This document shows positions 9,381 through 19,700 of a DNA stretch of 64,000 nt, piece after piece (the stretch's first letter is position 1; each line of letters starts with the position of its first letter). This DNA is from Saprospiraceae bacterium. Its GTDB lineage: Bacteria; Bacteroidota; Bacteroidia; Chitinophagales; Saprospiraceae. The stretch is from NCBI GenBank assembly GCA_013214355.1, contig JABSSL010000032.1, positions 27,848 through 91,847 of the forward strand, written 5' to 3'. The translations under genes were made by a program, and so were the position numbers. Under the pieces are notes generated by a model. That model saw nothing but the letters and a program-made list of their open reading frames with translations. It did no database searches and was not told the origin of the DNA.

Positions 9381-10193
9381 CTACTCCGCCTGTAAAACCA
9401 GCAAGGGAATTTCACTTTGGAAGGCTAGGCGTTTGCTAACTGAGTTATGGAAAATACGATCCCATAGTGGTCGTTTTGGCTTGAAAAGAGCTAGCACTTG
9501 AATCCCTTTTTCTTCCGTATATAAGTCTAAGCCCTTGACAACGGACGGATTGTTTAATATCGTAAAATCTACAAAGTCGAAGGGGTAGTTGTCTAGCTGC
9601 ACCTGATCTTCCATTTCACCAAGCTGTGGTTGGGTTTCGACGTGCACAAAGTGTACCTCTGCTCCTAATAGTCCGGCCATTTTCATTAACTGTTCAACAG
9701 CCGCTCTATCCGAGGTATCTAGGTCCGTAGCATAGGCAATCTTATTGATGTTCTGATAGCTAGCTTCTGCGGGTATAGCCAAGACGGGACATTTTGCTTG
9801 ACTTAGGGTGCGCGTTGTTACGCTACCCATGATCTTCTCCAAGGTAGCGTGTTCTCCCTGCATCCCCATGAAGATGGCATCATATTGCCCGATTTCAGCC
9901 TGGTTGACAATTTCCCGGGCAATCGTTGAGCTTTGGATGGCTATGGTTTTTCCGATGTAATCTGAGGGGAAAGGCTGCAAGAAGGTTTGAATGTCTTCCT
10001 CGGCCTGCTTGGCTAGCTGTTCCATCCGTTGTAGCACCATCTCTGGAGCCATATCGCCCTCCAACCACATCTGTACTTGATATAAATGGAGGATATCCAC
10101 CTTTGCTGATAGTTCCTGGGCTAGTTTTAGCGTAAATTCCAAGGCATTCCCAGCCGAGGAACTGAAATCCGTAGGGAATAGAATCTTTTTCAT
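9381..10193 (-). CDS. Tandem universal stress protein (UspA family)
   Basis: 270 residues made of two Usp domains. Domain one (about 1-140) starts with MKKILFPTDFSSSAGNALEF and ends with the nucleotide-loop-like MGMQGEHATLEKIMGSVTTR, then CPVLAIP; domain two (about 145-270) starts at IAYATDLDTSD and is degraded in the loop region (HNSVSKRLAF) but keeps the closing IPLLVLQ strand. Two-domain Usp proteins are frequent in Bacteroidota and are linked to stress survival; ATP binding is likely only in the first domain, judged by its G-rich segment. The gene is convergent with ftsH and lies downstream of a CBM48 protein gene on the same strand. Confidence 0.85.
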   Translation of the reverse strand: MKKILFPTDFSSSAGNALEFTLKLAQELSAKVDILHLYQVQMWLEGDMAPEMVLQRMEQLAKQAEEDIQTFLQPFPSDYIGKTIAIQSSTIAREIVNQAEIGQYDAIFMGMQGEHATLEKIMGSVTTRTLSQAKCPVLAIPAEASYQNINKIAYATDLDTSDRAAVEQLMKMAGLLGAEVHFVHVETQPQLGEMEDQVQLDNYPFDFVDFTILNNPSVVKGLDLYTEEKGIQVLALFKPKRPLWDRIFHNSVSKRLAFQSEIPLLVLQAE

Positions 10194-10301
10194 GTGATAG
10201 ACAGTAATTTTTAATCCGTTCCTTTATTGATTAAATGGAGGTTAAGTCATACACCTTGCTTTCCGGGTATGCTAGGAAGGCCAGGTATTGAGCTCTATGT
10301 A

Positions 10302-10643
10302 CTAGACTTTTAACTTGGTCTTCCAGTCTTGCATATTTTTGGTTACTACCACTGAATTCTCCACCCCGATAGGACTTTCAACATATCGGTCTGCTTCCCA
10401 ATCATTCTCCCAGAATTGCCCATCAATTAGATATCTAAATTCATAGACCTGATCGGGTTTCAAATCAATAGTAGCTGTGAAATAGTTTTTCGTTTTTTTC
10501 ATCGGGAACCCATTATTCTGATCCCAATTATTGAAGTCGCCAAGCAGAACAACCTCTGTGGCCTGACTTGCCGCTTCCAAGGGTAAACGAAAGGTGACCT
10601 GGCATACCGGTCTGGACTTGAGAAATCTTTTTTTGAGACTCAT
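10302..10643 (-). CDS. Stand-alone CBM48/AMPK-beta-like glycogen-binding domain protein
   Basis: 113 residues, no signal peptide. The sequence VVLLGDFNNWD followed by a basic stretch, then YEFRYLIDGQFWENDWEADRYV is the typical immunoglobulin-like 'early set' module found in isoamylases, branching enzymes and AMPK-beta (CBM48), which binds alpha-glucan. No catalytic domain is attached. In Bacteroidota such single-domain proteins often sit near stress genes; here the neighbours are a Usp gene downstream and the Mla-type operon upstream. A regulatory or storage-glycan role is inference. Confidence 0.8.
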   Translation of the reverse strand: MSLKKRFLKSRPVCQVTFRLPLEAASQATEVVLLGDFNNWDQNNGFPMKKTKNYFTATIDLKPDQVYEFRYLIDGQFWENDWEADRYVESPIGVENSVVVTKNMQDWKTKLKV

Positions 10644-10760
10644 GTTGCATGATTTTATTTATACTATAGTGTAAATGGAGTTTGTTGGTCATGATCTCTG
10701 TCAATTGGGGCCTTTGATTTTTTGCAAGCTTCTCTATCTTTTCGGACAGTTAATAATGTC

Positions 10761-11825
10761 TTATTCTGATGGCTCGGGATTGAAGGTGGCCACACGTGGT
10801 TCCTGTCTTTGAGCTTTCTTGGCTTTCTTCTCCTGTTTCTTGAAGTATCGACGAAATAGAAAATTATGCTTCATCGCTTCCATATTCTCGTTGAAGCGAT
10901 AAGTTCCTTCGTTGAGATTGGATAGTATCTGTCGTAAATCTTCGGCGGCAATGGAATCCTTTAGTACGGTTCCCGCTAAACCTTCTTCCAGGTTGAGGTC
11001 TTCTGTTAACTTTCGCAAAGCGGCGCTGGTGGTGGCAATATCTGCACTGGCTTCCTCCATATTTGTAAGGATGGGCTGTGTGCGTTGTAGAATTAAGGAA
11101 TCTATCTCCGTACTTAGCTGATCCATCTCCTTGCCGAAGGTGGTGTCCCGCAATAGAAAGCTTAAGGGGCTACCCTCCGACCGACTAGGGTCTAGGTCCC
11201 TGTGCAATTGCCTTGTGATAGCTTCCATATTAGTAGTAGTCTCGTTGAGCCGACCAAGGGTTCTACTGAGGTAACTTGACCAGCTAGGATCCTCTAAGAG
11301 CTTGGCTATAGGCCCCTCGCCTGCTTGGATGGCAGTAGTTACTTCAAGGAGTTTTTGCGTGAGTAGGGCAATATTTTCGGTTGTAATCTCTAACGAATTC
11401 ATTACCTCATCGGTCTCCATATTTGCAGTCGACGGAATGGTTCCCCCCTCTGTAATTGGTTCTCCAAGGCCTTCCCCGGGGTTAACATTGATGATCATAT
11501 TACCGACTAGACCATCCGATCCAATTTTGGCTACCGCATTACTTTTCATAAAGGAACGAACTCGACGTTCCAACAGCATTTCTACTCGAATCGTAGTATC
11601 ATTTACAATCTCGATGTGATCAACAATGCCTACATCTATACCTGAATAGCGAACATTGTTACCGGGTTGGAGTCCCTTCACGTGCGAAAAAACCGTATTC
11701 ACCCGGAAGTTAGCTCCAAAGAGATTTTGTTGATTACCTATATAGTAGACCGCTACTGTGAATAACACTACAGCAATGGTTACGAACACCCCTAGTTTGG
11801 TGACCTCAGTCTGTTCTTTTCTCAT
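10761..11825 (-). CDS. mlaD: MlaD/MCE-family lipid-binding protein of an ABC transporter
   Basis: 354 residues: a short basic start, one TM helix at about residues 10-28, then an MCE domain (NTVFSHVKGLQPGNNVRYSG and GSDGLVGNMIINVNPG, about residues 38-115), then a long helical tail to the end. MCE proteins form hexameric rings that carry phospholipid between inner and outer membrane. Length and long helical tail fit the Bacteroidota type rather than the short E. coli MlaD. Its start codon is one base away from the stop of the ATPase gene, so the three genes E-F-D form one operon. Confidence 0.88.
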   Translation of the reverse strand: MRKEQTEVTKLGVFVTIAVVLFTVAVYYIGNQQNLFGANFRVNTVFSHVKGLQPGNNVRYSGIDVGIVDHIEIVNDTTIRVEMLLERRVRSFMKSNAVAKIGSDGLVGNMIINVNPGEGLGEPITEGGTIPSTANMETDEVMNSLEITTENIALLTQKLLEVTTAIQAGEGPIAKLLEDPSWSSYLSRTLGRLNETTTNMEAITRQLHRDLDPSRSEGSPLSFLLRDTTFGKEMDQLSTEIDSLILQRTQPILTNMEEASADIATTSAALRKLTEDLNLEEGLAGTVLKDSIAAEDLRQILSNLNEGTYRFNENMEAMKHNFLFRRYFKKQEKKAKKAQRQEPRVATFNPEPSE

Positions 11826-11826
11826 C

Positions 11827-12651
11827 TTACCTGTTTTGTACTTCTTTGAAGAAAGCCTTTACCTTCGGGTCTTTTGATGCTGATAATTCTGTGTAGGTGC
11901 CTTCTGCGTAATTAATGCCATCCTGTAAGATGACCATCCGATTAGAAATAACTCGGGCACAATCCATATCATGAGTAATGATCAAAGCTGCTGTCTGAAA
12001 ATTTCTTTGGATCGTTAGGATTAGCTGTATGATCTCGTTCGCTGTAATAGGATCTAAACCACTTGTTGGTTCATCATATAGAATAACCTTTGGCTGAAGG
12101 ATCAGCGTTCTAGCTAATGCAATTCGCCGTTTCATACCTCCAGATAGTTCTGCTGGCATGAGATCTATGGCATGGGCCAAGCCGACATTTTCTAAGGCCT
12201 CTTGGATTAAGTGGTCCTCATCCTGACCCCGCATCCGTTGACTATGGCGTCGCAAAGGGAACTGTAAATTTTCTCGTACTGTCATCGAATCATACAAGGC
12301 GCTGCCTTGAAAAAGAAAGCCCACATCAGCTCTGATTTGATCCAATTCTTCCTGATCTAAGGAGGGAATAGTATACCCCAAAACCTCTACCTGCCCTTCA
12401 TCCACTTCTACAAGACGAACCAGGCATTTAATGAGTACGGATTTTCCAGAGCCTGATTTGCCCACGATTACGACATTCTCGTTGGGATATAAATCCAGAT
12501 CAAAACCTCGCAGCACCTGGTTACTGCCAAACGCCTTTTTCACGCCCCTAATTCTGATCAAGGGATCTGCTGCTAGTGTCTGCTCAGGATGTTGAAACAG
12601 ACTGTGACTGTCTGGTATGACTGTTTTGGTGCTCATAGGCTTAGATTTCAA
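11827..12651 (-). CDS. mlaF: MlaF-type ABC transporter ATPase
   Basis: ABC ATPase of 274 residues (or 269 if translation starts at the ATG at 12636, which would leave a small gap instead of an 11-nt overlap with the permease gene). Walker A GKSGSGKS at 64-71 of the long form, signature LSGGM at 169-173, Walker B ending DE at 193-194 within LYDEPTSGLDP. The PTSGLDP wording and length are typical of the MlaF/Ttg2A branch. It energises lipid movement with the MlaE permease upstream and MlaD protein downstream. Confidence 0.92.
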   Translation of the reverse strand: MKSKPMSTKTVIPDSHSLFQHPEQTLAADPLIRIRGVKKAFGSNQVLRGFDLDLYPNENVVIVGKSGSGKSVLIKCLVRLVEVDEGQVEVLGYTIPSLDQEELDQIRADVGFLFQGSALYDSMTVRENLQFPLRRHSQRMRGQDEDHLIQEALENVGLAHAIDLMPAELSGGMKRRIALARTLILQPKVILYDEPTSGLDPITANEIIQLILTIQRNFQTAALIITHDMDCARVISNRMVILQDGINYAEGTYTELSASKDPKVKAFFKEVQNR

Positions 12652-13414
12652 AAAAGATGTCAGCTACCAATACCGCTAAGAAGTCAATGACAAAGAGCAA
12701 CAAGCTAGCTACTACGACCGCGGAATTGGCAGCGCGTCCTACCCCTTCCGTACCTTTCTTGGAATGGTACCCTTTATAACAGCCTACTACTCCAATCGCC
12801 AGACCAAAAAAGAAGGTCTTCAAAGTGGCGGGGATTAGATCACCAAATTGGAGTGTGGCGAATACCCTATTAAAGTATAACCTGACGCTAACTTCTCCTT
12901 TTGTAGTTTCTACCAAAAAAGAACCCCAAAGGCCAATCGCATCCGCTGCAATCACTAATAGAGGTAGCATAAGTATACAGGCCCAAATTCGGGTGACTAC
13001 CAAGTATTTAAAAGGATTGGTGCCCGACACTTCCATAGCGTCGATTTGCTCCGTGACTTTCATGGACCCCAATTCCGCACCCATGCTGGAGCCAATCTTG
13101 CCGGCACAGATCAAGGCTGTTACCACAGGACCAATCTCTCTGACGATGGCGATACCCACCAATTGAGGCATATAGGAGACTGCACCAAACTCGATCATGG
13201 TGGGCCGAATCTGTAGGGTCAATACTAGACCCATGATGAAGCCAGTAGTGATAACCAGGAAAAGTGAGTTGTAGCCTATTATATAACACTGGCGTAGGAA
13301 TTCCCGAAACTCGAAAGGCCGCCGAAAAGCTTCACGCATGAAACGCCACGCAAATAAGCTTATCTCGCCAGTCTGATCAAAGTAGTTCTTTAGTCCTGTA
13401 GGAATTGTAGCCAT
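12641..13414 (-). CDS. mlaE: MlaE-type ABC permease
   Basis: 257 residues with five or six hydrophobic segments. The stretches GFIMGLVLTLQ, VREIGPVVTALICAGKIGSSMGAELGSMKVTEQIDAM and LFVIDFLAVLVAD (each quoted in part) match the MlaE permease family, in which 'REIGPV' and 'G.M.VTEQIDA' are the hallmarks. First gene of the E-F-D lipid-transport operon. The upstream 178 bp before the regulator gene's stop holds a dyad (13426-13465) that may be its promoter region or the upstream gene's terminator. Confidence 0.92.
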   Translation of the reverse strand: MATIPTGLKNYFDQTGEISLFAWRFMREAFRRPFEFREFLRQCYIIGYNSLFLVITTGFIMGLVLTLQIRPTMIEFGAVSYMPQLVGIAIVREIGPVVTALICAGKIGSSMGAELGSMKVTEQIDAMEVSGTNPFKYLVVTRIWACILMLPLLVIAADAIGLWGSFLVETTKGEVSVRLYFNRVFATLQFGDLIPATLKTFFFGLAIGVVGCYKGYHSKKGTEGVGRAANSAVVVASLLLFVIDFLAVLVADIFFEI

Positions 13415-13425
13415 AAGTTCTCCTT

Positions 13426-13465
13426 AGTATAATGTACGGTATCGACTATGGTACCGTCGTATACT
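13426..13465. promoter_or_regulatory. Interrupted dyad upstream of the mla operon
   Basis: AGTATA-AT-GTACGGTA and TACCGT-CG-TATACT face each other across an 11-base centre, 12 bp upstream of the mlaE start. It could be an operator of the mla operon or a terminator for the regulator gene that ends at 13593; no T-run follows on the - strand, which makes an operator somewhat more likely. Confidence 0.3.
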
Positions 13466-13592
13466 TAAAATTAGTGGCTATACGGCTGAATTGTAGTGAT
13501 GCAGATCAGTATCCTACTTGACGATAATCAACTCAACAAAGGAGTGGATCGGGGGGAGGCGGAACGGTTAATTGGAGATTGTAACTCCAACC

Positions 13593-16466
13593 CTAATACT
13601 CCAAAATAAACTTCGACAGATTCTGTCCCTTCTCCAGGTCCAGTTTCTTGCGTAGGCGATAGCGAGCAACTTCTACCCCTCGTAAGGAGATGTGTAGTAA
13701 GTTGGCTATTTCTTTAGTATTTAGGTTCAAACGTAAGAAGGCACAAAGCTTCTGCTCATTAGGGGAGAGATCGGGGAAATCCGTTCTCAAACGGGTCAGG
13801 AAATCTCGGTGTACTTTATTAAAGTGATATTCAAACTGTTCCCAGTCTTCTTGTAGGCGGAGCGTGGTGTCGATTTCTTTCACGAGTCGTTCTAAGGCCT
13901 GCTTGGTTTCTACACTCCTTCCCTTTTCCTTCACGGCTTGCAATTCCTCTTTGATGGACTCGATGAACTCATTTTTTACCACAAGGTTCATCGTAGAGGC
14001 AGCCAGCAGATTATTGACATGCTGTAATTCACCTTGCATTTTCTCTTCTTTCAATTGTTGTAGTTCCTGTTCCTTCTCTTGTTCAACTTCTATAAGTCGT
14101 TGCTGCTTAGCTGCCAATTCCACTTGCTTGGTTTCTTCTATCCTTTTGGCTTTACGCTGGTAACGCCCTCGCTGATAGCGGAAAATCGTAAATAGACTTC
14201 CGATGCCAATGAGTAGATATAGGACCTTTGCAAAAGTGCTGCGATGGAAAGGAGGTTGCACTTTCAAGAAGAGGGTAGGGCTGTTGGTTATTTGGCCAAG
14301 ATAGTTGCGCGTTTGAGCTATAAATTCATAGTTGCCTTCCCGTAGGTTGGTGTACTCCTTTGTTGCCGATTCCGTCCATTCGCCGAAATCTTCATCCAAG
14401 CCTTTCAAGAAATATCTAAACTGTTGATTGGTCGGATCATTAAACTGGAAGGATTCGATATCAATCTTTAAAACCTTATCCTGTGCTCCTATGACCAAGT
14501 TATCTACGCTTTCTGCTTTCTCGGCAAAAGGCTGACGGGCATACAGTTCGGTATTTTGAGTAACGCTGTATACTCGACTAAGTACTAGTGACTGACCTAC
14601 TTTTAATGGATCTTCCAGCGCGGGATTATAATGGATAAAACCTTCATTGGCGGAGAATAATACTCCATCTCGGATATTGATAGAGGCGTGAAGGAGGTCA
14701 TTGTTTAGATGATACCGCAATTGATACAGTGAAGAGGGTACGTAGGCATAATTGTTATTACTGATTCGCTTGAAAAAGCCTACCGAATTATCTGTTAAGA
14801 CATGCACATGGTTCTTTTTGTCTTGTTCTAGCAGGTAAACAGGCTCAGCGCCGATATTATCGGCAAATAGTTCAGCATTTTGAACCATACCATTATTGGA
14901 TTGAAGCTGATAAAGGCCTACGTTGGTGGCTAAGTAGAGATTATCGTCAATACTGCCTAGAATGATTTGTTCATTGATGGGAAGGTCAGAATCTTGTGAT
15001 ATTGGCCTTACATTGGCTTGGATAAGGTCAGATGAAAGATCTAATTGGTAGAGACCTTTGTAATATTGGCCCACCCAAATCTTACCCGTTTGATCTTCTT
15101 CAAAAAATCTACTGGAGGCATCAAAGCCTTGAATCTTTTGGATTGCCTGTAGACCCGAATTCTGATCTACTCGAAATAAGTACAGCCCCGAGTACGTCCC
15201 TCCGATCGCATATTCTGGTTTTGACCGCAGCTGCTTGACTTTCCAAAGCCCATCTGTCACAGCTATTCGTTGTGCCTTTCCATTCTCTAAAAGGAAAAGT
15301 CCAGTATGGTGTCCGGCATATATTTTTCCCGCAATTTCTTCCATACCATAAGCGGGGCCTTCCACCCCGGAGAGGAACTGCGATCGCTGCTCACCGCGAG
15401 CTAGGTAATAGATACCATTTGAAGTGGTATAGTAAGTCCCTTCATCCGTTTCAAAAGCTTCGTAACCGCTTCCTTGGATATTGATCTCTTGGTTGAGTAA
15501 GCGCATGGGGGAGTTGATGTGGACTAGAGCTAAACCATTTTGCATCCCGATCCACAGGTTGCCAAAATAATCCTGGAAGGATCGAAGACATGCATTAGAT
15601 GCTAGTCCTTCTTGTGTGCTGATCCTTTCTATATTATTTTCTTGTAGATCAAAGAGAAATAGACCTGCTGTTTGGGTAGAGATTGCCAACCTAGTATCGG
15701 AAAGTTGCACTACATGATTTACGTACGTTTCTCGAAGGGCCTCTACTAACTTAGGATATCGAGCTGTTACACCGAAGGGACTGGAGAATTCGATCTGCCC
15801 AGAGTTGTAGAATAATAGATAACCCTCATCCTGCTGAATGACTCCTGCAATGATCTGCTCCTGGAGGTTCTGTGCGTAATTGCTAACCAACTTATCACCT
15901 TCTAATTCTAAAAGTTGACCACGTTGTGTCTGTGTAAACAATTTTCCATTGGTGTAAAAGGAACGTTCCAAGCCTTCGGGGTGACGGAGTACCACTATGG
16001 TATTTCCATCAAAAACGTAGATACCTTTGAAGGTGCAGAAGTACACTTGATCCTGCAATAGAAATACATCCCAGACTTCATCAAAGTCCATCGCGTCCGA
16101 CGGCACCTTATCTACCAATGACACATAGGTCCAATCGCTTTCGAAGTATCCGAACTCTCCTTGAGAACCCACATAGAGTCGATTACTTTGCTCGTCAAAA
16201 GCTAAGGAGCGCTTCTTCTTTCCCGTCTTAAAATCGTGCGTTTTCCAGTCAATTCCATTGAAGGAAAGCACTCCTAAATTATTCGCCACAAAGAGGGTCA
16301 TATCCCGGTTTTGGGCGAAATCAATGTTTTGAATACCTGCTTTATATTCTGTAGGAGTGAAATTTTGAATAGGATATTTGGCAAAGTAGCCATATAACCA
16401 ACACGGCAAAATGGCAAAGATTAGCCAAACAGGTAGAATTCTGCGGGTGTAGTAATTCAGGTGCAT
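13593..16466 (-). CDS. Membrane sensor-regulator: beta-propeller, Y_Y_Y domain, LuxR-type HTH
   Basis: 957 residues. N-terminal hydrophobic segment (about 9-28), a periplasmic region of two-component-regulator-type propeller repeats (for example NLWIGMQNGLALV and GKIWVGQYYKGLYQL), a Y_Y_Y beta-sandwich (FRYFLKGLDEDFGEW onward), one TM helix at about 744-766, a long Gln/Glu/Lys-rich coiled coil, and a C-terminal HTH (900-957) with LSPNEQKLCAFLRLNLNTK as first helices. No histidine kinase or receiver domain is present, so signal and DNA binding are in one protein, like other single-chain Bacteroidota glycan sensors. It is divergent from the glucan genes starting at 16709 and is the most likely regulator of that locus (inference). 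Confidence 0.85.
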   Translation of the reverse strand: MHLNYYTRRILPVWLIFAILPCWLYGYFAKYPIQNFTPTEYKAGIQNIDFAQNRDMTLFVANNLGVLSFNGIDWKTHDFKTGKKKRSLAFDEQSNRLYVGSQGEFGYFESDWTYVSLVDKVPSDAMDFDEVWDVFLLQDQVYFCTFKGIYVFDGNTIVVLRHPEGLERSFYTNGKLFTQTQRGQLLELEGDKLVSNYAQNLQEQIIAGVIQQDEGYLLFYNSGQIEFSSPFGVTARYPKLVEALRETYVNHVVQLSDTRLAISTQTAGLFLFDLQENNIERISTQEGLASNACLRSFQDYFGNLWIGMQNGLALVHINSPMRLLNQEINIQGSGYEAFETDEGTYYTTSNGIYYLARGEQRSQFLSGVEGPAYGMEEIAGKIYAGHHTGLFLLENGKAQRIAVTDGLWKVKQLRSKPEYAIGGTYSGLYLFRVDQNSGLQAIQKIQGFDASSRFFEEDQTGKIWVGQYYKGLYQLDLSSDLIQANVRPISQDSDLPINEQIILGSIDDNLYLATNVGLYQLQSNNGMVQNAELFADNIGAEPVYLLEQDKKNHVHVLTDNSVGFFKRISNNNYAYVPSSLYQLRYHLNNDLLHASINIRDGVLFSANEGFIHYNPALEDPLKVGQSLVLSRVYSVTQNTELYARQPFAEKAESVDNLVIGAQDKVLKIDIESFQFNDPTNQQFRYFLKGLDEDFGEWTESATKEYTNLREGNYEFIAQTRNYLGQITNSPTLFLKVQPPFHRSTFAKVLYLLIGIGSLFTIFRYQRGRYQRKAKRIEETKQVELAAKQQRLIEVEQEKEQELQQLKEEKMQGELQHVNNLLAASTMNLVVKNEFIESIKEELQAVKEKGRSVETKQALERLVKEIDTTLRLQEDWEQFEYHFNKVHRDFLTRLRTDFPDLSPNEQKLCAFLRLNLNTKEIANLLHISLRGVEVARYRLRKKLDLEKGQNLSKFILEY

Positions 16467-16603
16467 GTGTAATTCCTTTGACTATGAAGATAACTATAAA
16501 TCAGCGATTTATGTTTTGCAAAAAGCAGGTTTGATGTAGTAATGTGCAAGTTTATTGAAAGTTTTGATGAGTCGGATAATTAAACTTAAGGCTAAAATCC
16601 TTC

Positions 16604-16611
16604 TAATTTTG
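16604..16611 (+). promoter_or_regulatory. Candidate Bacteroidota -7 box (TAATTTTG) for the glucan operon
   Basis: TAATTTTG fits the TAnnTTTG consensus of Bacteroidota sigma-ABfr promoters and lies 97 bp upstream of the ATG at 16709 in the divergent region. A good -33 TTG is not evident, so support is weak. Confidence 0.25.
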
Positions 16612-16708
16612 ATTAAGATCGCAGAAAGAACGTTATGAAATTCCGCTTTGTAGTGCGACAAGATCAGGAAAGAGAAATAATAGGCACCAAGATCTAAATA
16701 TCGATACA

Positions 16709-19700
16709 ATGAAAAAAATCCTTCTACAATTAATCTTATTTGCATGCACAACCACGCTGGCAGCCCAGGCCGATAAAGTGGAGGTTGTCACTACAGATGA
16801 TGGAATGAAGCTCGTAGTCAACGGCAAAGATTTCATGGTCAATGGTATGAACTGGGATTACTTCCCAATTGGAACTACCGTTACGTATAGTTTATGGCAG
16901 CAGCCAGATGATGTCATTAGAGCGGCCTTGGACGAGGAAATGTCTCTATTGAAAAATATGGGTGTAAATGTGATCCGTGTTTACACGGGTATCCAACCGC
17001 GTTGGATTCGATACATACATGAAAAGTTTGGCATCTATACCATGCTTAATCATGCCTTCGGTAGATATGGGTTGACGCTGGACGGAAGTTGGGTCGCCAA
17101 CACGGAGTATTCTGATCCAAGAGTGATTGAGCTACTTACGAAGGAGGCGACGGCAATGGCAAAGCAATACCAAGGTACGCCCGGATTGTTATTGTACTTG
17201 CTAGGTAATGAAAACAACTACGGCCTCTTCTGGGGAGGAGCTGAGACAGAAGATATTCCCATTCAGGATCGAAAGTCCACTATTCGTGCCCGGGCCATGT
17301 ACAAGCTCATGAATCAGGCCACCGTTGCTATGAAGGCTATAGACACTGGTCATCCAGTGGCGATCTGTAATGGTGACTTACTGTTCATGGAACTGATCGT
17401 GGAAGAATGTAAGGACGTGGATATTTTTGGAACCAATATGTACCGTGGTGTTTCCTTCGGTGATGCCTTCGAACGAGTGCGGCAGGAGTTTGGCAAGCCG
17501 ATCTTATTTACAGAGTTCGGTGCAGATGCCTTCAATGCGAGAAGTAATGCTGAAGACCAGTTGTCACAAGCTTATTATATGGTGAACAATTGGCAAGAGA
17601 TTTATGATAATGCTGCGGGTCTAAGTGGTGCCGGTAATTCCATTGGTGGATTTACTTTCCAGTTCAGTGATGGATGGTGGAAATATGGCCAAACCAAAAA
17701 CTTAGATGTTCACGATAATACAGCATCTTGGGCAGCTGGAGGATATGAGCGCGACTTTGAGGAGGGAGAAAATAACATGAATGAGGAATGGTTTGGTATC
17801 TGTGCCAAGGGGCCAACCGATTCTAGAGGATTGTATCAATTGTATCCAAGAGCGGCTTACTATGCCTTGAAGCAAGCGCATGAATTTAATCCTTATGGAT
17901 CTGATGCAAGCGGGGAATCCGTTAGAGCCCATTTTGGCAAAATTGCTTTGATGGATGCTGTGACTCGTGCACGAGGAGACAAGGCTGCTTTGTCTGCAGA
18001 ATCGACCAAGAAAGTTCGAATCAGTGACTTTAGAGCAGAGATCTCCACCTTTGTCACGGGAGGAGATATGATCCGAACGCCCGTTGATCCCGATCCTACC
18101 GCACTAACTTACCCTGATGAATTAGGTTTTGACCATATGGCTTCTTATTTCTTTGAAGTGGAAGCAAAACCCAGTAATGATGTTCGCATGAATGTCTCCT
18201 TCAACGTACTGGGGAATGTAGCAGAAAATCCAATCAACGAAATCTTCTATGAGAACCGAGGCCGGCCTCGTACAGTCAATACGAACCAAGGCGGACTTGC
18301 CTTACCAGATATTAATCGACTTAGCGTATACCGAGCGGATTTCAACTGGAACCACAAATGGGCAGACTTGACGGGTTTCTACCGTACTGGTCACTACCAT
18401 TGGGGATATGAAGGTGACTTCTTTGGCTTGTACCCAGAGGCCAACTACGGTCCAAATATTGATATCTACAACGGTACTGCTCCTTTTGGTTTTGAGGCAG
18501 AATTGAAGAGATCTCTTAAAGGCTTCAAGATCGCTTTCGGACCAGAACTATGGTGGGGAGCTAACCCAGCCGTTTTAATAAAGTACCATCGCAAGTTTGG
18601 AAAGTATGACGTAACCGGGATTTTCCACGAAGATGTGGATCGCCCAGGTAACACGGTAAGTTCGTTTGCTATTCCGATGCCACAAACTCGTAGAGCTACT
18701 TTACACATCAAAAGAGACCTAGGTCCATTGGGCGTCGAGCTCGGTGGTATGTGGGGTGGACAACCTCTAGTGGGTCGAGAATTCCAGATTATCGATGAGG
18801 ACGATGAAAAATCAGGTGTTTACCAGGATGAGATCAAAGATAGTGATACCTGGGGTGGTAAGTTCAAATTAACGCTTACTTCAGGTAAGGTTAACTGGTA
18901 CGCACAAGGTGCCGCTATGGGCTTAGTAGCCAACGGTGGAGCCGATTACACGCAGACCTTTACCGGGTGGAGATTGAAAGATAGTGGAAGTGGTAATCAG
19001 GTTAACTTCTTGACTGGTTTTACCTATGCGATGGGTAATTTCCAGATTGCGCCAAACTTCTTGTGGCAAAGACCTATCGTTGCTCCGATTCCCGGTGATG
19101 TTGCTGCTCCCGGCAGACCTAGAAACATCCTTGATGATCCATTTGCTGTAAGAGGTAACCGAGAGCAGGTAGCTGGTGAGATCCTATTCACTTACGATCC
19201 TACCCCTGCAACCTGGATGTATTCTTGGGATAGTGACATGGTAGAAGATTCGAAGTTTGCGGTTAGTGCAGGTTTTGTGTATCGCCACTTGCCGACCACG
19301 ATGGATGCTGGTGTCGGTATCTTTGGTGATGGTCGTACACTCTTCGTCTTCCCAGGCGCTCCACCAGCCAAAGATCTCTGGGAAGCTCACGCACGTATCG
19401 TATCTAAGGTTAGTACCAACTTTGGTATCATTGCCAATGTATATGGTGGTACTGCGCAGGCCAATGGTAGCGACCCTCGTTTACTTGAGCGCTTTGGAAC
19501 TGATGTACGTTTGATCTACAACAAACTTAAGGTAGCCACGATGTTCAAATTGAACGACTGGGGACCATTTGACTATCATCGTGACTTCAACTTAACTTTC
19601 CCACTGCAGCTAACTGCTGATATCTCTACAAACTTAGGAAGCCCAACCTGGTTGGATATGCCCGATACTAGAGCAGGTATTCGTGCTACTTGGCGTTCGT

